From NCBI GenBank assembly GCA_023313575.1, contig JAJTTP010000008.1, forward strand, positions 62,001-126,000: DNA of 64,000 nt. The letters are read 5' to 3'. Both the position numbers and the translations under genes were made by a program. Positions 1 through 12,688 of the stretch are shown one piece after another. Origin of the DNA: Eutypella sp. D-1. Lineage: Eukaryota; Ascomycota; Sordariomycetes; Xylariales; Diatrypaceae. A model generated the notes under the pieces. The model saw only the letters and a list, made by a program, of their open reading frames with translations. It made no database searches and had not been told where the DNA came from. Positions within the stretch are counted from its first letter, which is position 1. Every line of letters begins with the position of its first letter.

Positions 1-532
1 TTCATTCTAGCTTGACCAGTTACCTCTTCATCTTCCTTCTGACCATCGTGTAGTTTTCATCGTCTTCGTCAGTAGACTCGTCCCATTAGTCCCCTGGAAA
101 CACGACATCGTAAAGTGCCAGTAGGTATGGGATTCCTTTGACCCGTAGTGTTAAGTATAATAATGTTATATATGTTGTTAATCTACAGAAGGAACGAGGA
201 GAGTACAACATTGACTCATATGGTTCGTAGACTCATCGTCGCCGCCAGTATATACGCTGCTACTCGGAGAGCATATCTAGATGCTATCCCTATCCTTAAC
301 ATTATATATACTTTCCTCTATGTCATCGTCCTATCACCTTATCACTGCCCCCTCCCCCTGCCTCTCACACCTTGCGCCTTGCACCTTGTCAGAATGAGTA
401 AGTATTCAATATCCACCAGCATCCCCATACCGATTCTTAGGTCTATTTCCTACTATGTATACACTCACGTTCGACAGGTAGACTCAAAGAAGAAAGGGCA
501 TAATAATAACTGATGGTATGAGGCTTGAAAAT
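1..532. other. intergenic, no gene seen
   Basis: This AT-rich stretch lies downstream of the hydrolase gene. The only long open frame (148-513, +) has a low-complexity translation rich in Ile, Leu, Tyr and Pro, with no recognisable domain, and is probably chance. Nothing else can be supported here. Confidence 0.6.
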
Positions 533-2966
533 CTAATCATCGTCGTCGCGTAGCCCGGTTAGTGGGCCCGCGAGGCCCTGCATGCGTCGGCCGAGGAGGT
601 CGTCAGAGCTGTCGAGCCTAACGAGGCTTCTATTTGACTTGGTGCTGCTGGTCCTCGTGTGGCCCCTATGTTTCTGCTGCAGCTTTCCCCGCTTCGTGCG
701 CCTGTTGCCCCTCCTCTCAGCATCGACCATGGTGCTGTCCCCATCCGCTTCTTCGTTGCCGGGGTCGGTATCCCTTGCCGTCTCGTTACCTCCCTCTGGC
801 AGCGACGGCGATCCCGTATCCTTGCGTCTCTTCGCCTCATCACTAGTGGTGCGGCCGCGCATACGTGTCATTGAGATCTCTAGGGGGCGGTCCTCATCGC
901 CGCTAGACTCCACGCGCCGGTGATGGCGGGGATCGTGGCCGGATACATGGGCCCCATCGCCTCCATTCACCTCTCCTTTCTGCCTCTCGTAGGTGGAAGA
1001 AAGGCGTGTCTGCTCTAGCTGTAGCCGCTGCTTCCGCGCCTGGTCGCGCGTCTCGGCGGCGCTGAGCAACTCGGCGGCCCAGCGCGCGCATCGGTCGATC
1101 AATTTCCAAGCCGGTGGGTACAGGAGCGGGAACTGCGTGAACCCGTGGCTTATGCCGGGAATAAGAATCACCTCCGCAACATCCTTCTCATCGAATTCCT
1201 CAGCCTTTCCAATCCCTTGCGCTACGCCGTTCTCGGGTCGTTGCTGGGTAGAGGACGCGTTGTGGAGTGCCCGCTTGGCACGGCGCAAGCGGCCCGCAAA
1301 GATGACAGTGTCATCGACGAGGGGGTCGCGTTCGCCCGTAAGGAAATATGTCTTGGGGAAGCGCTGGAGCAGAAAATCGGGTGCTAGGATCGGAGATAGT
1401 AGGTAGTCCTGTGAGAAGTCCGGCCGGTTATGGGGGCCAATGTAGAGGATGATCATGGCGCGCATCATCTCAGGGGTCAGTATGCGGTCGTTGAAATACG
1501 ATATCATAGACGCCATTGCGAGCCGTGTCCGCATCGGCTCGGAACGGTGTGACACCGATTGGGTGACCCCAGCCTCCCGCTTCGACGCCGCTACTGAGCG
1601 TTGGTCCGTCGACCAAGACTGACGGTTCGCATGCGAATAGGCTGGCTGGGGACTTTTTGAGGCGTTGCTGCTATCTTTGTCTGCCGTAACCTCACCATTT
1701 GAAACCTTCGACGTTCCATTATCTTGCTCGCCGTCCTCGTCATCAGATTGGTGCGGTGTCCCCACCAAATCGTTGTATTGCATATTCTTATCACGGAGAT
1801 AATCCTTGTTAGTGCCTCTCATCCGACGGTCCTTGATCAGAGACATCTGCTCGTCAGACATCCAGTTCCCAATGTTCATGTCCAAGCCAGGGTAGAGTAA
1901 CACGAGCCCATCGGGTATGGGAAGCTCGGTCTCGACTGGAGAAGGGCGCCGGTTCGTGGTTGTGCTCTCGATGACCATCAAAGTCATGGCGGTCGCGAGA
2001 TTCCCACCTGCACTGTCGCCCGTTAGAACCACCTTGGGGACCTCAAGCCCAGACATGCCTATGCATCTGCCCTTGCTTCGAATAATGGTCGTGTATACAT
2101 CGAAGCATTCGTTCAAGGCATAAGGGTAGGGATATTCAGGCGCTTTCTTGTAATCGAGGCTGAGAACTGGTAGGCCCGTCTTGCCCGCCCAGGCGAAGAG
2201 CTTGTCATCATTGCACCTCGGATCCATAGCTACGAAACCACCGCCTGGTATATCTAGGATCATCTTGTTGATATGCTCAAGGTCCGAAATGGGACCATCG
2301 TAATATAGCCATCCGGAAACGGGTTCCTTGTAGTCACTAGTGCTGGGCCTAGGAATTCGGATTGCTCGAGGGGGCCACCGTGTGAAGCGTGGTCGCATAA
2401 GGTTCTGGAAGAAAGCAAGATAAGGGGATGTACCCTTGTTCCAGCTGATTCGTAGATGCTCAACGGTCAGGGTGCCCCTGACTTTGCGAACCTTCTCATC
2501 GGCGCGCTCAGCCGCGATCATGTAGAAGACGGAGAATACCAGCCCAGATAAATCTCGTAGCCATTTACTCTTGATCTTCATTGCAGTCCAGAACCCAGCG
2601 TCAAGGGCGGTAAGAATCCATGTTGCGCGAAAGTATGCCGCATCGTACATGTTGGCCATCGGTTCGGGGCTGGCGAGTCCAACGAGCGTGCTAAAGTTCC
2701 GTGCGGCGTAGAGATACATCATGGTCAGAACAACGGTCTGCCATGCTGTCAGGACTTTTGAGAAAATTTTAGATAGATAACGGATTCCACGAGGGCCATG
2801 CCGGTTGCCTCTAATGTAATATCAGTCAAATGCGGAAGTATATCACGTTACAATCGCAATGACAGAATACCTACTTGATAATATAGACGGACCAGAAAGC
2901 CAACACGGCAAGCACCTGGAGCCGTCGGGACTTGACTGAAGGCCTCCCTAAAACGTGATCTAACAT
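533..2966 (-). CDS. HSL-type alpha/beta hydrolase (lipase/esterase)
   Basis: Two exons (2966-2875 and 2810-533) joined by a 64-nt intron (2811-2874) give 789 residues. The start is the ATG at 2966; the first exon adds a hydrophobic N-terminus with a likely membrane segment around residues 17-31. The alpha/beta hydrolase core is clear: an oxyanion-hole GGGF near residue 218 (preceded by Pro, where classic HSL enzymes have His), the nucleophile elbow GDSAGG with Ser near 297, a downstream ERDPLVDD stretch that should supply the acid, and ISHGF for the catalytic His. The ~150 C-terminal residues are charged, low-complexity and basic. Family knowledge indicates ester or acetyl-ester hydrolysis of lipids, probably at the ER or lipid droplets; the substrate is not predictable. 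An acidic insert of about 80 residues rich in Ser, Asp and Glu interrupts the core between the Ser and the acid. Confidence 0.85.
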
Positions 2967-5027
2967 CGTTGCAGATGGGGCTGCAGAAGGTGGGATACTA
3001 TGGCGAAAGAATAAGAGCGGGTATGAATAGGTCTCGGGGTTCGCATTGTCAGAGCGGATACCTATAACATTTGCTAAGGGTGAAGAACGATGACTTCTAC
3101 TCTATAAAATTAGGTGTAGGAAATATCTACTGAGAGAAATGGGGCGAAGAGTTGTCGGGAGTATATGGCAGATTATACTAGTGTAAGATGATGATGATGA
3201 GATAATGTGTCGAGACAAAGAGCGTAAGCAAGACTGCGCAGTCTATTGCTCTTCGTATTTTGAACTACACTGATCAATTGTATGTGTAAGGTCGACAGGA
3301 TAATCTATAGTGGTTGACGTTATTTACATATAAGGATATGGGAAAGAGAAGAAATGTTTAGTCTGTGCCTCGTTTCGCACATGAGCAACACGGATCCAGG
3401 CTGTCCGAGGTTTGGGGAGAGTCCCGGATAGGCTGGCAGGGCCATCATCACGTGGCAATGGTGGTTACTTCTGGAGTACAAGATCAGGGTCCCGTCAAGT
3501 CAAGCCGATGAACAGGTAAGCCTACTGGATCTGGAATGCGTCGGGCGAATGAACGGTTAAGGATTGCTGTTCGATTCGTTACTTGTTGCCCAGGCTGACT
3601 CCTGTGTCGCGGGGGACGTGGGATATGCTAAGAGCTAAAGTGACGCTTGCATCGAAATAGAAGGAAATACTTGACATGTGAAAGTTACATCGGTGATTGT
3701 CCCACGTGGGGCAGTTGGGGGACCCCACATAAAGTCCGGCTCCCGACCACCGATGCATATAATGCTTAAGTACTGTACAGAGATACCTTTGTAGGTACAT
3801 AGAAAGCCCATTTTCCTTCAACTTGTAGCGATCAACCCGGCAAAGCGAAACGTGGCATACCTGCCCCGGTATGAACTGCATTTATCTGATCTGTGATCGC
3901 GTAACTCCATTGTTTGCATTAATGTAGTAATTGTTTCAAGATATCAAGAAACTTGTCTCAGATGCGTGCTTGTCTATTGAGATATTACCCCGTGTTAAAC
4001 TCCATATAAGGCGAGTACACAACTGCCTGGGGTACAAGTACCTACTGGGCATAGTATCTAAGTAGGTACTTGAGTACCTAGGTAGGTATTCTAGGAACAT
4101 GTGAATGGGCGCAGTCTCTGGTCGGGGCAAAGCCTTGGAAGTCTCTCCGAATCTTTCTCCAATTGGGGTCTCATGCGGAGTAAGTAACGGGTATTGTATT
4201 GTGCAATATGTGCATAGCCCCGACAATATAGATGCAGATAGGGGTCCGGAATGTTCACATGATTGAGAATGACGACAACGCCCGTAGATCCCGTAAACCG
4301 GGGCCATTGATGCCGTCCGTCATAGGCGAGTCCTCCAGATTCTCCTGTCTGGTAACCTTACTTTTCTTATCTTACTTACATATATGGCAAGTTGGTATCT
4401 ACTACTACATCTACGAACTGAAAAACAAGCAATCCACTAAGACGTCGTTATGAGCTTTTATCATATTGAAGCTTAATTTTAAGCTCTCCCGGAGTTCAGG
4501 TTCTATTCACGTCCGAACTTTATCCTGGGAAACCATTCCCGGCGGTCTGGTACTAATAACGACAAACGTTGTTTAGAGTTGTAAGTCAAATGTGTATGAT
4601 ATACAAGGCGCGCGCCTGTATATATATATAATCCAGCGAGGACAGCCGAGAAAATCGCATCATGTGGTATAGGCCATGATGCGGTACGGTATATGCTGTG
4701 TGTATTCGCCTGTACATATTTCAGGAATGAGAGCGGCCAGGCAGGGCGACATCGGAGCAAATCTCAGGTGGGCTACTTATCGATAAGGAAATATATGTGC
4801 TTTATCAAGTCCTTATCGGCTATATATGACAATCCAAGGCGCAGGTACGAGGGACGAAGACTCATTATGAAAGTCTCAATGAATTTGGTATCTAGAACTG
4901 GGCACCTAGGTATCTTGTGCATATTATTGACTGTTAATTATCTCGTACGGAAGTCTTCCTCTTCTCCCCTCCTTCGTTTCTTTTCATTTACTTCATAGCG
5001 ATTGTCGTCTCATCCAGGTCTAGAAAA
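2967..5027. promoter_or_regulatory. divergent intergenic region between hydrolase and ARG8-like gene
   Basis: This region of about 2.1 kb separates two divergently transcribed genes and must hold both promoters. A TA repeat lies near 4618-4631, and TAGGTA/TACCTA motifs cluster near 4025-4090. A pyrimidine-rich tract (about 4955-4996) lies just before the aminotransferase ATG, as is common at fungal transcription start regions. Small open frames here show no domain or codon pattern that would support a gene. Confidence 0.5.
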
Positions 5028-6573
5028 ATGGCTCTGCGGTTCTCTAGCAGGAGAATTGCCTCAACTGGCATCCGGAGCCTGTCGTCCCAAGCTTCGGCGC
5101 CGAAATCGAGCTTGAATCAGGATATTAAGTCAAATATAGCCCGAGAGGCTTCCCTCTCAAATCCCGATCCCGCAGACGATTCGGCGAGCGCCACACTGGT
5201 GAAGGAGCACTCCAAGTATATGCTGGCGACATATGCTAGGCCGCCTCCAGTATTCGTCAAAGGCGAAGGTTCCTACCTGTGGGACCTGGAGAATCGCAAG
5301 TACCTGGATTTCACCTCTGGCATTGCCGTTAATGCCTTAGGGCACTGTGACCCGGAGCTGACAAAACTTCTTTCACAGCAGGTGAGTGACAAGCGGACGG
5401 TGTTGTTTTCCCGGCAATTGTATCGGGCTTGACCACAGCCTCCAAAACTACCCAATATGGCACGTTTATCGGCTTCGTCAACTGCTTTTCTTCGCACCTC
5501 TTTGTTTATTAGCTAATTTATTTCCCACGCCTGCGTGCGCGCAAAAGGCCAAAACACTATGGCATGCCTCGAACCTGTACTACAACCCTTGGACCGGTGC
5601 GCTTTCAGAACTGCTAGTACAGAAGACGTTGGAGTCGGGTGGAATGCACGACGCCGCTACTGTCTTCGTCTGTAACTCTGGCACCGAGGCCAATGAGGCA
5701 GCCATCAAGTTCGCACGCAAGGTGGGGAGAGTCGTCGAACCCTCGGGCGCTAAGCACGAGATCGTCTCCTTCCACGGCTCCTTCCATGGCCGCACCATGG
5801 GCGCCTTGTCGGCGACGCCGAACCCCAAGTACCAAGAGCCCTTCGCGCCAATGCTGCCAGGCTTTCGATACGGGAAATTCAACGATGTAACCGCTATCGA
5901 CGGGCTCGTCACCGACAAGACATGCGGTGTCATTATCGAGCCCATTCAGGGCGAAGGGGGAGTCAATGTCGCCACGGACGAGTTCCTTACCGCGCTGGCG
6001 CGACGCTGCCGTGAGGTTGGCGCCGTTCTCGTCTATGATGAGATCCAGTGCGGGCTTTCGCGGACGGGCGACTTCTGGGCCCATGGCCGCCTGCCGGCCG
6101 AGGCGCATCCGGACGTCATCACGACTGCCAAGGCGCTGGGTAATGGCTTTCCCATCGGTGCGTGCGTGGTCAACGGGCGCGTTAGCGAGGCGATGAAGGT
6201 TGGCGACCACGGTACCACGTTCGGCGGGAACCCAATGGCTTGTCGGTTAGCGCACCACGTCGTCTCGCGGCTCTCTGACCCGGTGCTGAGATCGTCCGTT
6301 GCCGAGAAGTCCGCTGCTTTCACACGGCGGTTCGATCACTTTAGACAGCAGTTCCCTGACCTGGTTGCCGAGGTCCGTGGCCGTGGACTGCTACTCGGTC
6401 TCCAACTCACCCGCGACCCGGCGCCCATCGTCAAGGCCGCCCGCGAGCGCGGCCTGCTCGTCATCACCTGCGGCACTAACACCTTGCGCTTCGTCCCGCC
6501 CCTAACGGTCACCGTGGAGGAGATCGAAGGCGGCCTGGACATCCTTGAGGAGGCTATTCGGTCGACCTTATAA
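5028..6573 (+). CDS. arg8: acetylornithine aminotransferase, mitochondrial (class III)
   Basis: Exons 5028-5381 and 5548-6573, with a 166-nt intron starting GTGAGT, give 459 residues, the usual length for fungal ARG8. The first ~30 residues are rich in Arg, Ser and Ala without acids, as expected for a mitochondrial presequence. Class III PLP aminotransferase landmarks occur in order: NSGTEANEAA, SFHGSFHGRT (substrate and PLP pocket), EPIQGEGG, VYDEIQCGLSRTG, the Schiff-base lysine in TTAKALGNGF (about K313) and TTFGGNPMA. The enzyme transfers an amino group between N-acetylglutamate semialdehyde and glutamate in matrix arginine biosynthesis. Ornithine aminotransferase is a relative, but the N-terminal conservation and presequence favour ARG8. 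No TGACTCA site (Gcn4/CPC1 type) was noticed immediately upstream. Confidence 0.93.
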
Positions 6574-7417
6574 TTACTGTTCTCGCTAGCATGGGCGGCT
6601 TGTTTTCGTTAGGAGTTTAGGGCGTCATTCAAAACCAAGAAAAGAGGAGAGGGGTGTTGCCCACTACGAAGTACTTTTGTTTCTAGAGTCGAGATGTATC
6701 AGGATCACACAACATCATGCATCGCCACGGAGCCGGAGAGTGCAAACCTCCCAAAAGGTGGAATTGATCCTATCAGGACCTAATGTTCCCTGTAAATGAG
6801 AACCCCCTGTCGCAGCCGTAGAGCTGGCCGCCTAAGCGTACCGTCAGATCGTACATTGGTTTAGTCAACATAGGGGTTCTTTTTGATGAAAAACGGCCCT
6901 CAAGTCACAGAAATTGGTTGAACAAAAATGGAAATACAAGTAAGTATCACAGAACCATGAGGAATTTTAAAGCTATACAAAGTATCGATAATGATAGATA
7001 TCTATACCTTGTATCTATGCAAAAGTCTTTGCAGGCAGGGGAAACGTATATGTACAAGGGGCGCCCCCCCGGCTATCAGACCACCCGAATCGACTCCAGA
7101 ACACCGTAATTTGATCCTCCGTCATTCGCCGTGCACGTCTATGTCTATGCGAGACGTCTATCTCCCATTTTATTGTCCAGTATTCCGCGACGCCTATATG
7201 CTTGTTCTGTTCGTGACCGGCAAGCCGTATCAGGCGACCGGGTTCTTCATAGCTACATCATACATGAATGGAAAGGCTAAATCGATCGGAAGGCCATTCT
7301 TTCGATGCTTGCTTTCATAACCAGAATATTGGCCTTGACTGCGCATGGAAGCACTCTTTCAGTGTCAATGGTACACTGGGCGAAACTAGAGTGAAATAAT
7401 TCTTGAGGCATTCAATC
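6574..7417. other. convergent 3' intergenic region
   Basis: The region lies between the 3' ends of the aminotransferase (+) and the amino acid permease (-). It should hold both 3' UTRs and polyadenylation regions. No gene is supported. Confidence 0.5.
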
Positions 7418-8946
7418 TTATTCGAACGGCGCGCATGAGAATGCTCCTCTGACGCTACCGTGATTGTACGAGTCTCTCTGTAGAACACGCAAGATATGTA
7501 AGCATATATTCGATGACGGGCAACACGTTTGCGCAGTGGCGGTAAAGCATGAAAACAAATAGGGCTACTTACAATATCCTTGACACTGACGTAGGTACCG
7601 CAGACGAGGACAACAATGCCGATGAGGAAAATAGCCGCATTCATAAAGGCTGGGAGCCAGTTTTTGCGTTCGTACCAGTGGCCCTCGCGGAGGAGCTTGA
7701 ACCACATCATGGCGGGGAAGTAAAAGGTGAAGCCGGAGATGAAAAGGGAGGAGCTGAGAGCCAGGAGGTCGTTAAAGAAGGGAATAGCTTCAGCGATGAT
7801 CCAGGCGACGATAGTGATGACGGTGATGAGACCCAGCCAAGTGGCCCACCCCATGGTTGTGTTGACGTATCGGATCACTGAGTTCTTAAACACGCGTCCG
7901 TGAATGTAGCGTGCCGCCACCGTCGTGTTGATCGACCCCGAAATGAAGATAACCGGCAGGGCGATACCAAAGGCGACCTTCGACAGCACCGAGCCGGCGG
8001 AGAGCAGGGCCGGCGACTTGACGTTAGGTCCCACGAACGAGTAGATGAGGGCGCCCGTCAGGGTGTAGATAACGATCTCGATGATACCAAGCGTCCAGAT
8101 AGACTTCACGAAGTCCTTCGGGGTGTGCATCTCGTCCATAAAAGAGAACTGGCACATAGCGAAGCTGTACGCGAACACGATGTTGGTAACCGCGACGAAG
8201 GCCGACGTGAAGTCCGTATCAGGCTGCGGCCAGGCTGACCAGTTAGAGCCCCCTTCAATATTACCGCTGGCAATACCCGTGCCGATCATGGTGACGAGAA
8301 TGGCGGCCATGATAGACACGAAGTCGATGTAGCCAAGGATTGCGACCTCAGCAAACGAGGGGGGTATCGCGAGTAGAAGAAGAATGATGGCAGAGACGAC
8401 AGCGAACACGATCGAGCAGGCGCCATTGTTGGTGATGTTGAGGAAAGCGATAGTCCCCGTTAAGGTGTGGCTTGAGACAAGGAAAGTCAATATCAGGACG
8501 AACATGACAGAGACAAGCTCGTATCCGAACTTGCCCATAAGCAAGCGGCCAGCATCGGCGTAGTGAGAGACCTCGGGATGGGCCAGTTTGACCTTGCCAA
8601 CGATATAGCTGGTGTATATGGCGATCAAGCCGATGCCAACGGTAATGAGGACACCGGGGACCATGCCTAGAGTAGCGAAAGAGGCAGGCATACTCAGACT
8701 ACCTAGTGCAATGGCCTCTACGATGAGGACAACTGTGAGTCGCTTCCAGCCCAGCCGCTTGAAGAAGGCGTGGCCCTCAGCTACTTTGGCCTTCTCTAAC
8801 TGGCTCAAGTCATGAGTCTGGCCGACCTCGTTCATCTCCTGGACCACCCCTATCTCGTTGTCGTCTGGCGTCATATTTGGGTCCTGTCGGTTCGGCGAGG
8901 TTCCCTTCGAGGACTTTGATGGGTTCTCGGAGCTAATATCCGCCAT
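7418..8946 (-). CDS. mtr: neutral amino acid permease, mtr-like (AAAP family)
   Basis: Exons 8946-7573 and 7477-7418, with a 95-nt GTAAGT...CTACAG intron, give 477 residues, close to Neurospora MTR. Without the splice the frame runs into unrelated sequence; with it the protein ends in the short hydrophilic tail typical of the family (begins RDSYN, ends FE). A cytosolic N-terminus of about 70 charged residues is followed by about 11 hydrophobic segments. The Aa_trans signature is clear early on (GWKRLTVVLIVEAIALGSLS, with the GSLSMPASFATLGMVPG stretch following). Family members import neutral aliphatic and aromatic amino acids by proton symport at the plasma membrane. The substrate range of this one is inferred only. 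Confidence 0.9.
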
Positions 8947-11099
8947 TTTAACTCTAAAGGCGCCAGGCCAACCTTTGTCGAAGTCTATCTAGAAAGGAAC
9001 GCTTGTCTAGCTGTCTAGCTTTGACGAAGCAGTGCAGCAGTTGATGCTGGTGACTGTCTTGAAGGGAGGTGACTTTAATAGAAGGATCGTGTGAGATATA
9101 GGGCGACAGGAGAAGGGGAGGAAACGGCCCAGGAAAAGTGAGAGAGAAAGGGGGGTAGACGAAGGGAAAATGACTGGATTCGCAAAGCCTATCTCATGAA
9201 AAGATGAAGGGGTCCTCAGGATTTTAACATTGTGCGGAGATCCGGGGGGTGGCCACGGCCATTAGTCATTGAAACTCGTGGTAGATCCGCTCGTGGAGCA
9301 AAATTGTTCGACTTGCCCCGTTGCGCTCCGAGACGTGGGTCGATCGCTCTTATTTTTTTTCTTGTCGCCCCCCAACCATATAACACCCACGTCGCTGGAC
9401 TCCGGGTCTTGCTGCATACGGTAGGATAAGGGTTCGGTTCCCCGGGTCGTCCCCGCCGTCTGACCCTTGATCAGGGCACCGAGACCCGAATGCGTGATCC
9501 TAGGATGGGGTAGTGTAGGAGGTCATAAGCGATAATTATCGTGATGTTACTCAAAGGAAGGACTCGCGCCGAGAAAACGCCCAGCGCTTTAGCAGGCCAC
9601 CAAGCTTTTGAGCCGCATCGTTACGTATACCATAAACGGCATGGCACTAAGCGCAAGGTACGAGGAGGCGCGAAGCAAGTAAATCATGTGGACAATCACG
9701 GTGAACAGAAGTAGTGACCCGCTGCGCAACGCGCATCATAGTACTTGCCTCCCCAGGTCTTATCTACGAAGTCTACTTAGATCCTGTACTTAGATAGGGA
9801 ATTAGACCCTCAAACCCTTCCCGCTTTCCAAGATTTCAATGTTTGCTCCTGTAATACCGATGTGCCTTCTTTTCCTACAGTAGCGCGGCATGGCCTTTTT
9901 ACGTTAAGCTTTTCAATTTTTGCTATCGGTAGTGATAATAGGATGGTGCGATCAGATCTGCCCTAACATTGGCCGCTTGATGTCATCTCTTCAACCGCAA
10001 CCATCTTGTGTGTGGCTACCCAGTGGCTACCGAGGCCAGATCAAGAAGTTCGGTACTTGAAGAGGTTAGTCTATAGACTAAGTAAACCCTAGGCGCATCC
10101 GCTTTTCTTTACCATCATGCGAAGTAAGCGGCCTTACATGCCTAGTGCCGTAGAAGAGGATAAAGAGAATTGAGTGAAATTACAGCGTTATTAGCAACGT
10201 TAGCACATTGTTGGAAGGTTCGCCGTTTCGTAAATCCGGACTCCGTTGACCAATAACTCGTGGACATTCTATTTTCGTATGGGCTAATACCGAGGGTATT
10301 CATTTCCTCCTACTCCCGCCAGTTGACCTTGGCATACGTCGAACAGCCTGATTCCACTAAGGAACCTTGAGCTTAAACCAGTCCATGCCAGTGCATGGAA
10401 CAACCATCTCACGATGAGCCCACGCGTTCCAAATTGAGTTTACTTCCCCGAAAATATTACCTCACAGATCTGAACGCCTGGAGTGCTCCCACTCGTATCA
10501 TAAGTAGTCAAAGTTGGGGAAAACGAGGGGATGCGGGGATGTGACATTTCTCTGTCTGTGCACTAGACCGTCTTAAACCGTCAGCAGGCCCAGCATGGAT
10601 ATTATTCGTCACATCCTTTACTTCCACACGCTAAACTAATATTGTGGTCTGGAGTATGCCCCTATTACATAAAACGCCTCTGCCATGGAATCCGAAGAGG
10701 GTGTTGCGGTAATGACTTAGGCATGGCGGCAAGGCGGCTACGAAAGCATTGGTGCCTACTTATCAGTCTATGTACGTAACCGCACGATGCGGGTTTTTCT
10801 GTGGCTTGGCTACTTGCCCACACGGTGACACGGTGGCCCAAGGAAAAGGGGTTTGCCACCTCCTCCACGTTGCACCAAAAGTCGCGATAACGTAAAAACA
10901 ACTTAACTTCCAAGAAAGGTGACACGAACAGACAATAAGCTCTATTCTTCAGTGCTTATACTAGCCAGCTTTCTAACGTCTCATTCTCGCTGATCGTTAG
11001 TATTCACTGAAATTACCGCTTGCCATCCATTCCGGTGTGGGGGTGCGTCTGGACCGAACATTACCGACGATGTGTGTTCAGTTGTCAGTTACTGCCCAA
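8947..11099. other. intergenic, about 2.15 kb, no gene seen
   Basis: This stretch lies between the permease start and the end of the damaged PARP-like gene. The first ~300 bp should contain the permease promoter. Short open frames at 9232-9429 (+) and 10665-10925 (-) have no recognisable domain. I saw no repeat, RNA gene or transposon remnant. Confidence 0.5.
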
Positions 11100-12688
11100 C
11101 TACAAGGAACTCCGGTCCGGATTTTTATCGATCTCGTCCACGAGGTCGCCCGACTCGATTTGAGAGTAGGTCTGTCGCATGGCTGGCAAGACCCTCCTTC
11201 CTTGACGCCTCAATTCAGGCCGCATGTTGACACTCCAGAATGCGTCGCCGTTGGGACACTTCAGAACCCGATCGAAGGGAAGCAGAAGGATATATCGCAC
11301 CATAACTCCCTCCTGGCGGGATGAGTGCTCGTTGTACATAAATCGAATGTTCTTCGATGCAACCTCAACACCGAACAAGACCAGAGAATTCTTCCACGCG
11401 CTATTCTTCCATACTCTCAGGGTTTGTCGCCGGGTATCGGAGCGGGCCATCGCGTATTTGGCCGAGACGTAGGACAAATCCGAGTAGAATACCTCACCGA
11501 GCTCTGGGGACGCCACCAGTCCTTCTCGAAGAATTCTGAAAACGTTCTCATTTGCCGTACCATGGAACGCGGACGACCCGGTCGCCGTGTTTGCCTTAGC
11601 TAGCTCTTTTTCGAATGCGGCCTGGCGTTTGAGGTTGGTGTTGAGCAGAAGGAATTGTTTGGGCTCGCCCGGCATTCCGGGTATGACTGCGGAGTCTGGC
11701 GCTGTGACCAACGTTCCGTCAAATTGGTAGGAAAGCCAAGACAGTAGGGCCTCGCGCTCACTTCGATGCTCACGAGGCTCCAGAAGCTTTGAGACTGTGG
11801 TTTCCCCAGAGATAGGGGGAAACGAATCGAGGACCTTGTGGAGCTATTCCTTGGCTACCGGGTAGGTGGGTGATGGCAGACCAACTTGGAAGTTCGGATT
11901 GGACGGAATTTACCGTAATTGCCGTTTGAGGGTAGCTCGGTCTCGTCGTAGGTAGAAGACGCCAAGCAACAAAGTAGGAGATCTAAGGCCGGAGGGTCTC
12001 GTAGAAATGGGGACAATCTCGTGGCTAGCGAGATAGCTGAGAACTTCTCCCGACATGACGGTGAGCAGGGCACGGGACGATAGACTTTACATCCTAATCT
12101 CTTGCCGCAGATGATGCATGTCGTGGTCGCATCAGCGCTCGCAACCTCTCTGATCGCGTCAAAGCTTTTCTTCTTACTCCAGCCACCCCGAATGAGACTG
12201 TGAAGTCGCGGGCTCAGCGCGGCGGTTAAGAAGTTAGATCCCACCGGGCAAGCGAAGTCCGCCTAAATATCACTAGGTATGTGCTTATGGCGGTCTTCGG
12301 GGTTCCTGGTTGACGGCAGATAGTGGACACAGAAGCTTGCGCATTGCTTCTGATTATCGAGCCAGAAGCGCAAGTAGACGTGGACAGACTCGGCGTCGAC
12401 CCTGACGCCCCATGCAGTACGACGGAATGCCGTGAGGTCGCTGAAGGGGACGTTGAACTCGTACTCTTTGTCGCCGATGTCCCTAACGTTCTCGGATAAG
12501 TCCTTGGCAATGGGGAGTTTGGCGCGGCTCAGTCGCAGGTTAGCAAGGCGCTCGATATCATTCTTGCCTAGGTCTTCACCGCATTGACAGGAACGACGGC
12601 GCTTGTTAAGCGCCTGTCTCTTGCGTGGGTCCTCATCGAGCGGGAGAGCATCATAGCTGGCCTTGCCGGCTTTTCCCTTGCTCGACAT
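11100..12688 (-). pseudogene. PARP6/PARP8-like ADP-ribosyltransferase, probably disrupted
   Basis: Three open stretches on the minus strand read as one protein. Residues from the ATG at 12688 form the N-terminal part. After an in-frame TAG at 12265-12263 the same frame continues through a Cys-rich segment (CIICGKRLGCKVYRP, then a CSPSC pair and LDLLLCCLASS). This resembles the zinc-binding segment ahead of the catalytic domain in PARP6/8-type proteins. A frame change near 11.88-11.92 kb leads to LHKVLDSFPPI, MPGEPKQFLLLN and the catalytic start AFHGTANENVFRILREGL, ending near VRYILLLPF. A second in-frame TAG lies at 11846-11844. Two TAGs plus a frameshift suggest a pseudogene. A 38-nt intron (GTCTGC...AATAG) could bypass the frameshift and second stop, and a 66-nt intron (GTCCAC...TTTAG) the first, so a functional spliced gene is not excluded. 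The glycine loop after the His is also atypical. Confidence 0.6.

Noticed and set aside
148..513. 121-codon open frame on the + strand
   Set aside because: Its composition is low-complexity, it has no domain, and it lies in AT-rich DNA downstream of another gene.
5614..6210. 198-codon minus frame inside the aminotransferase gene
   Set aside because: It is the antisense shadow of the conserved class III aminotransferase exon.
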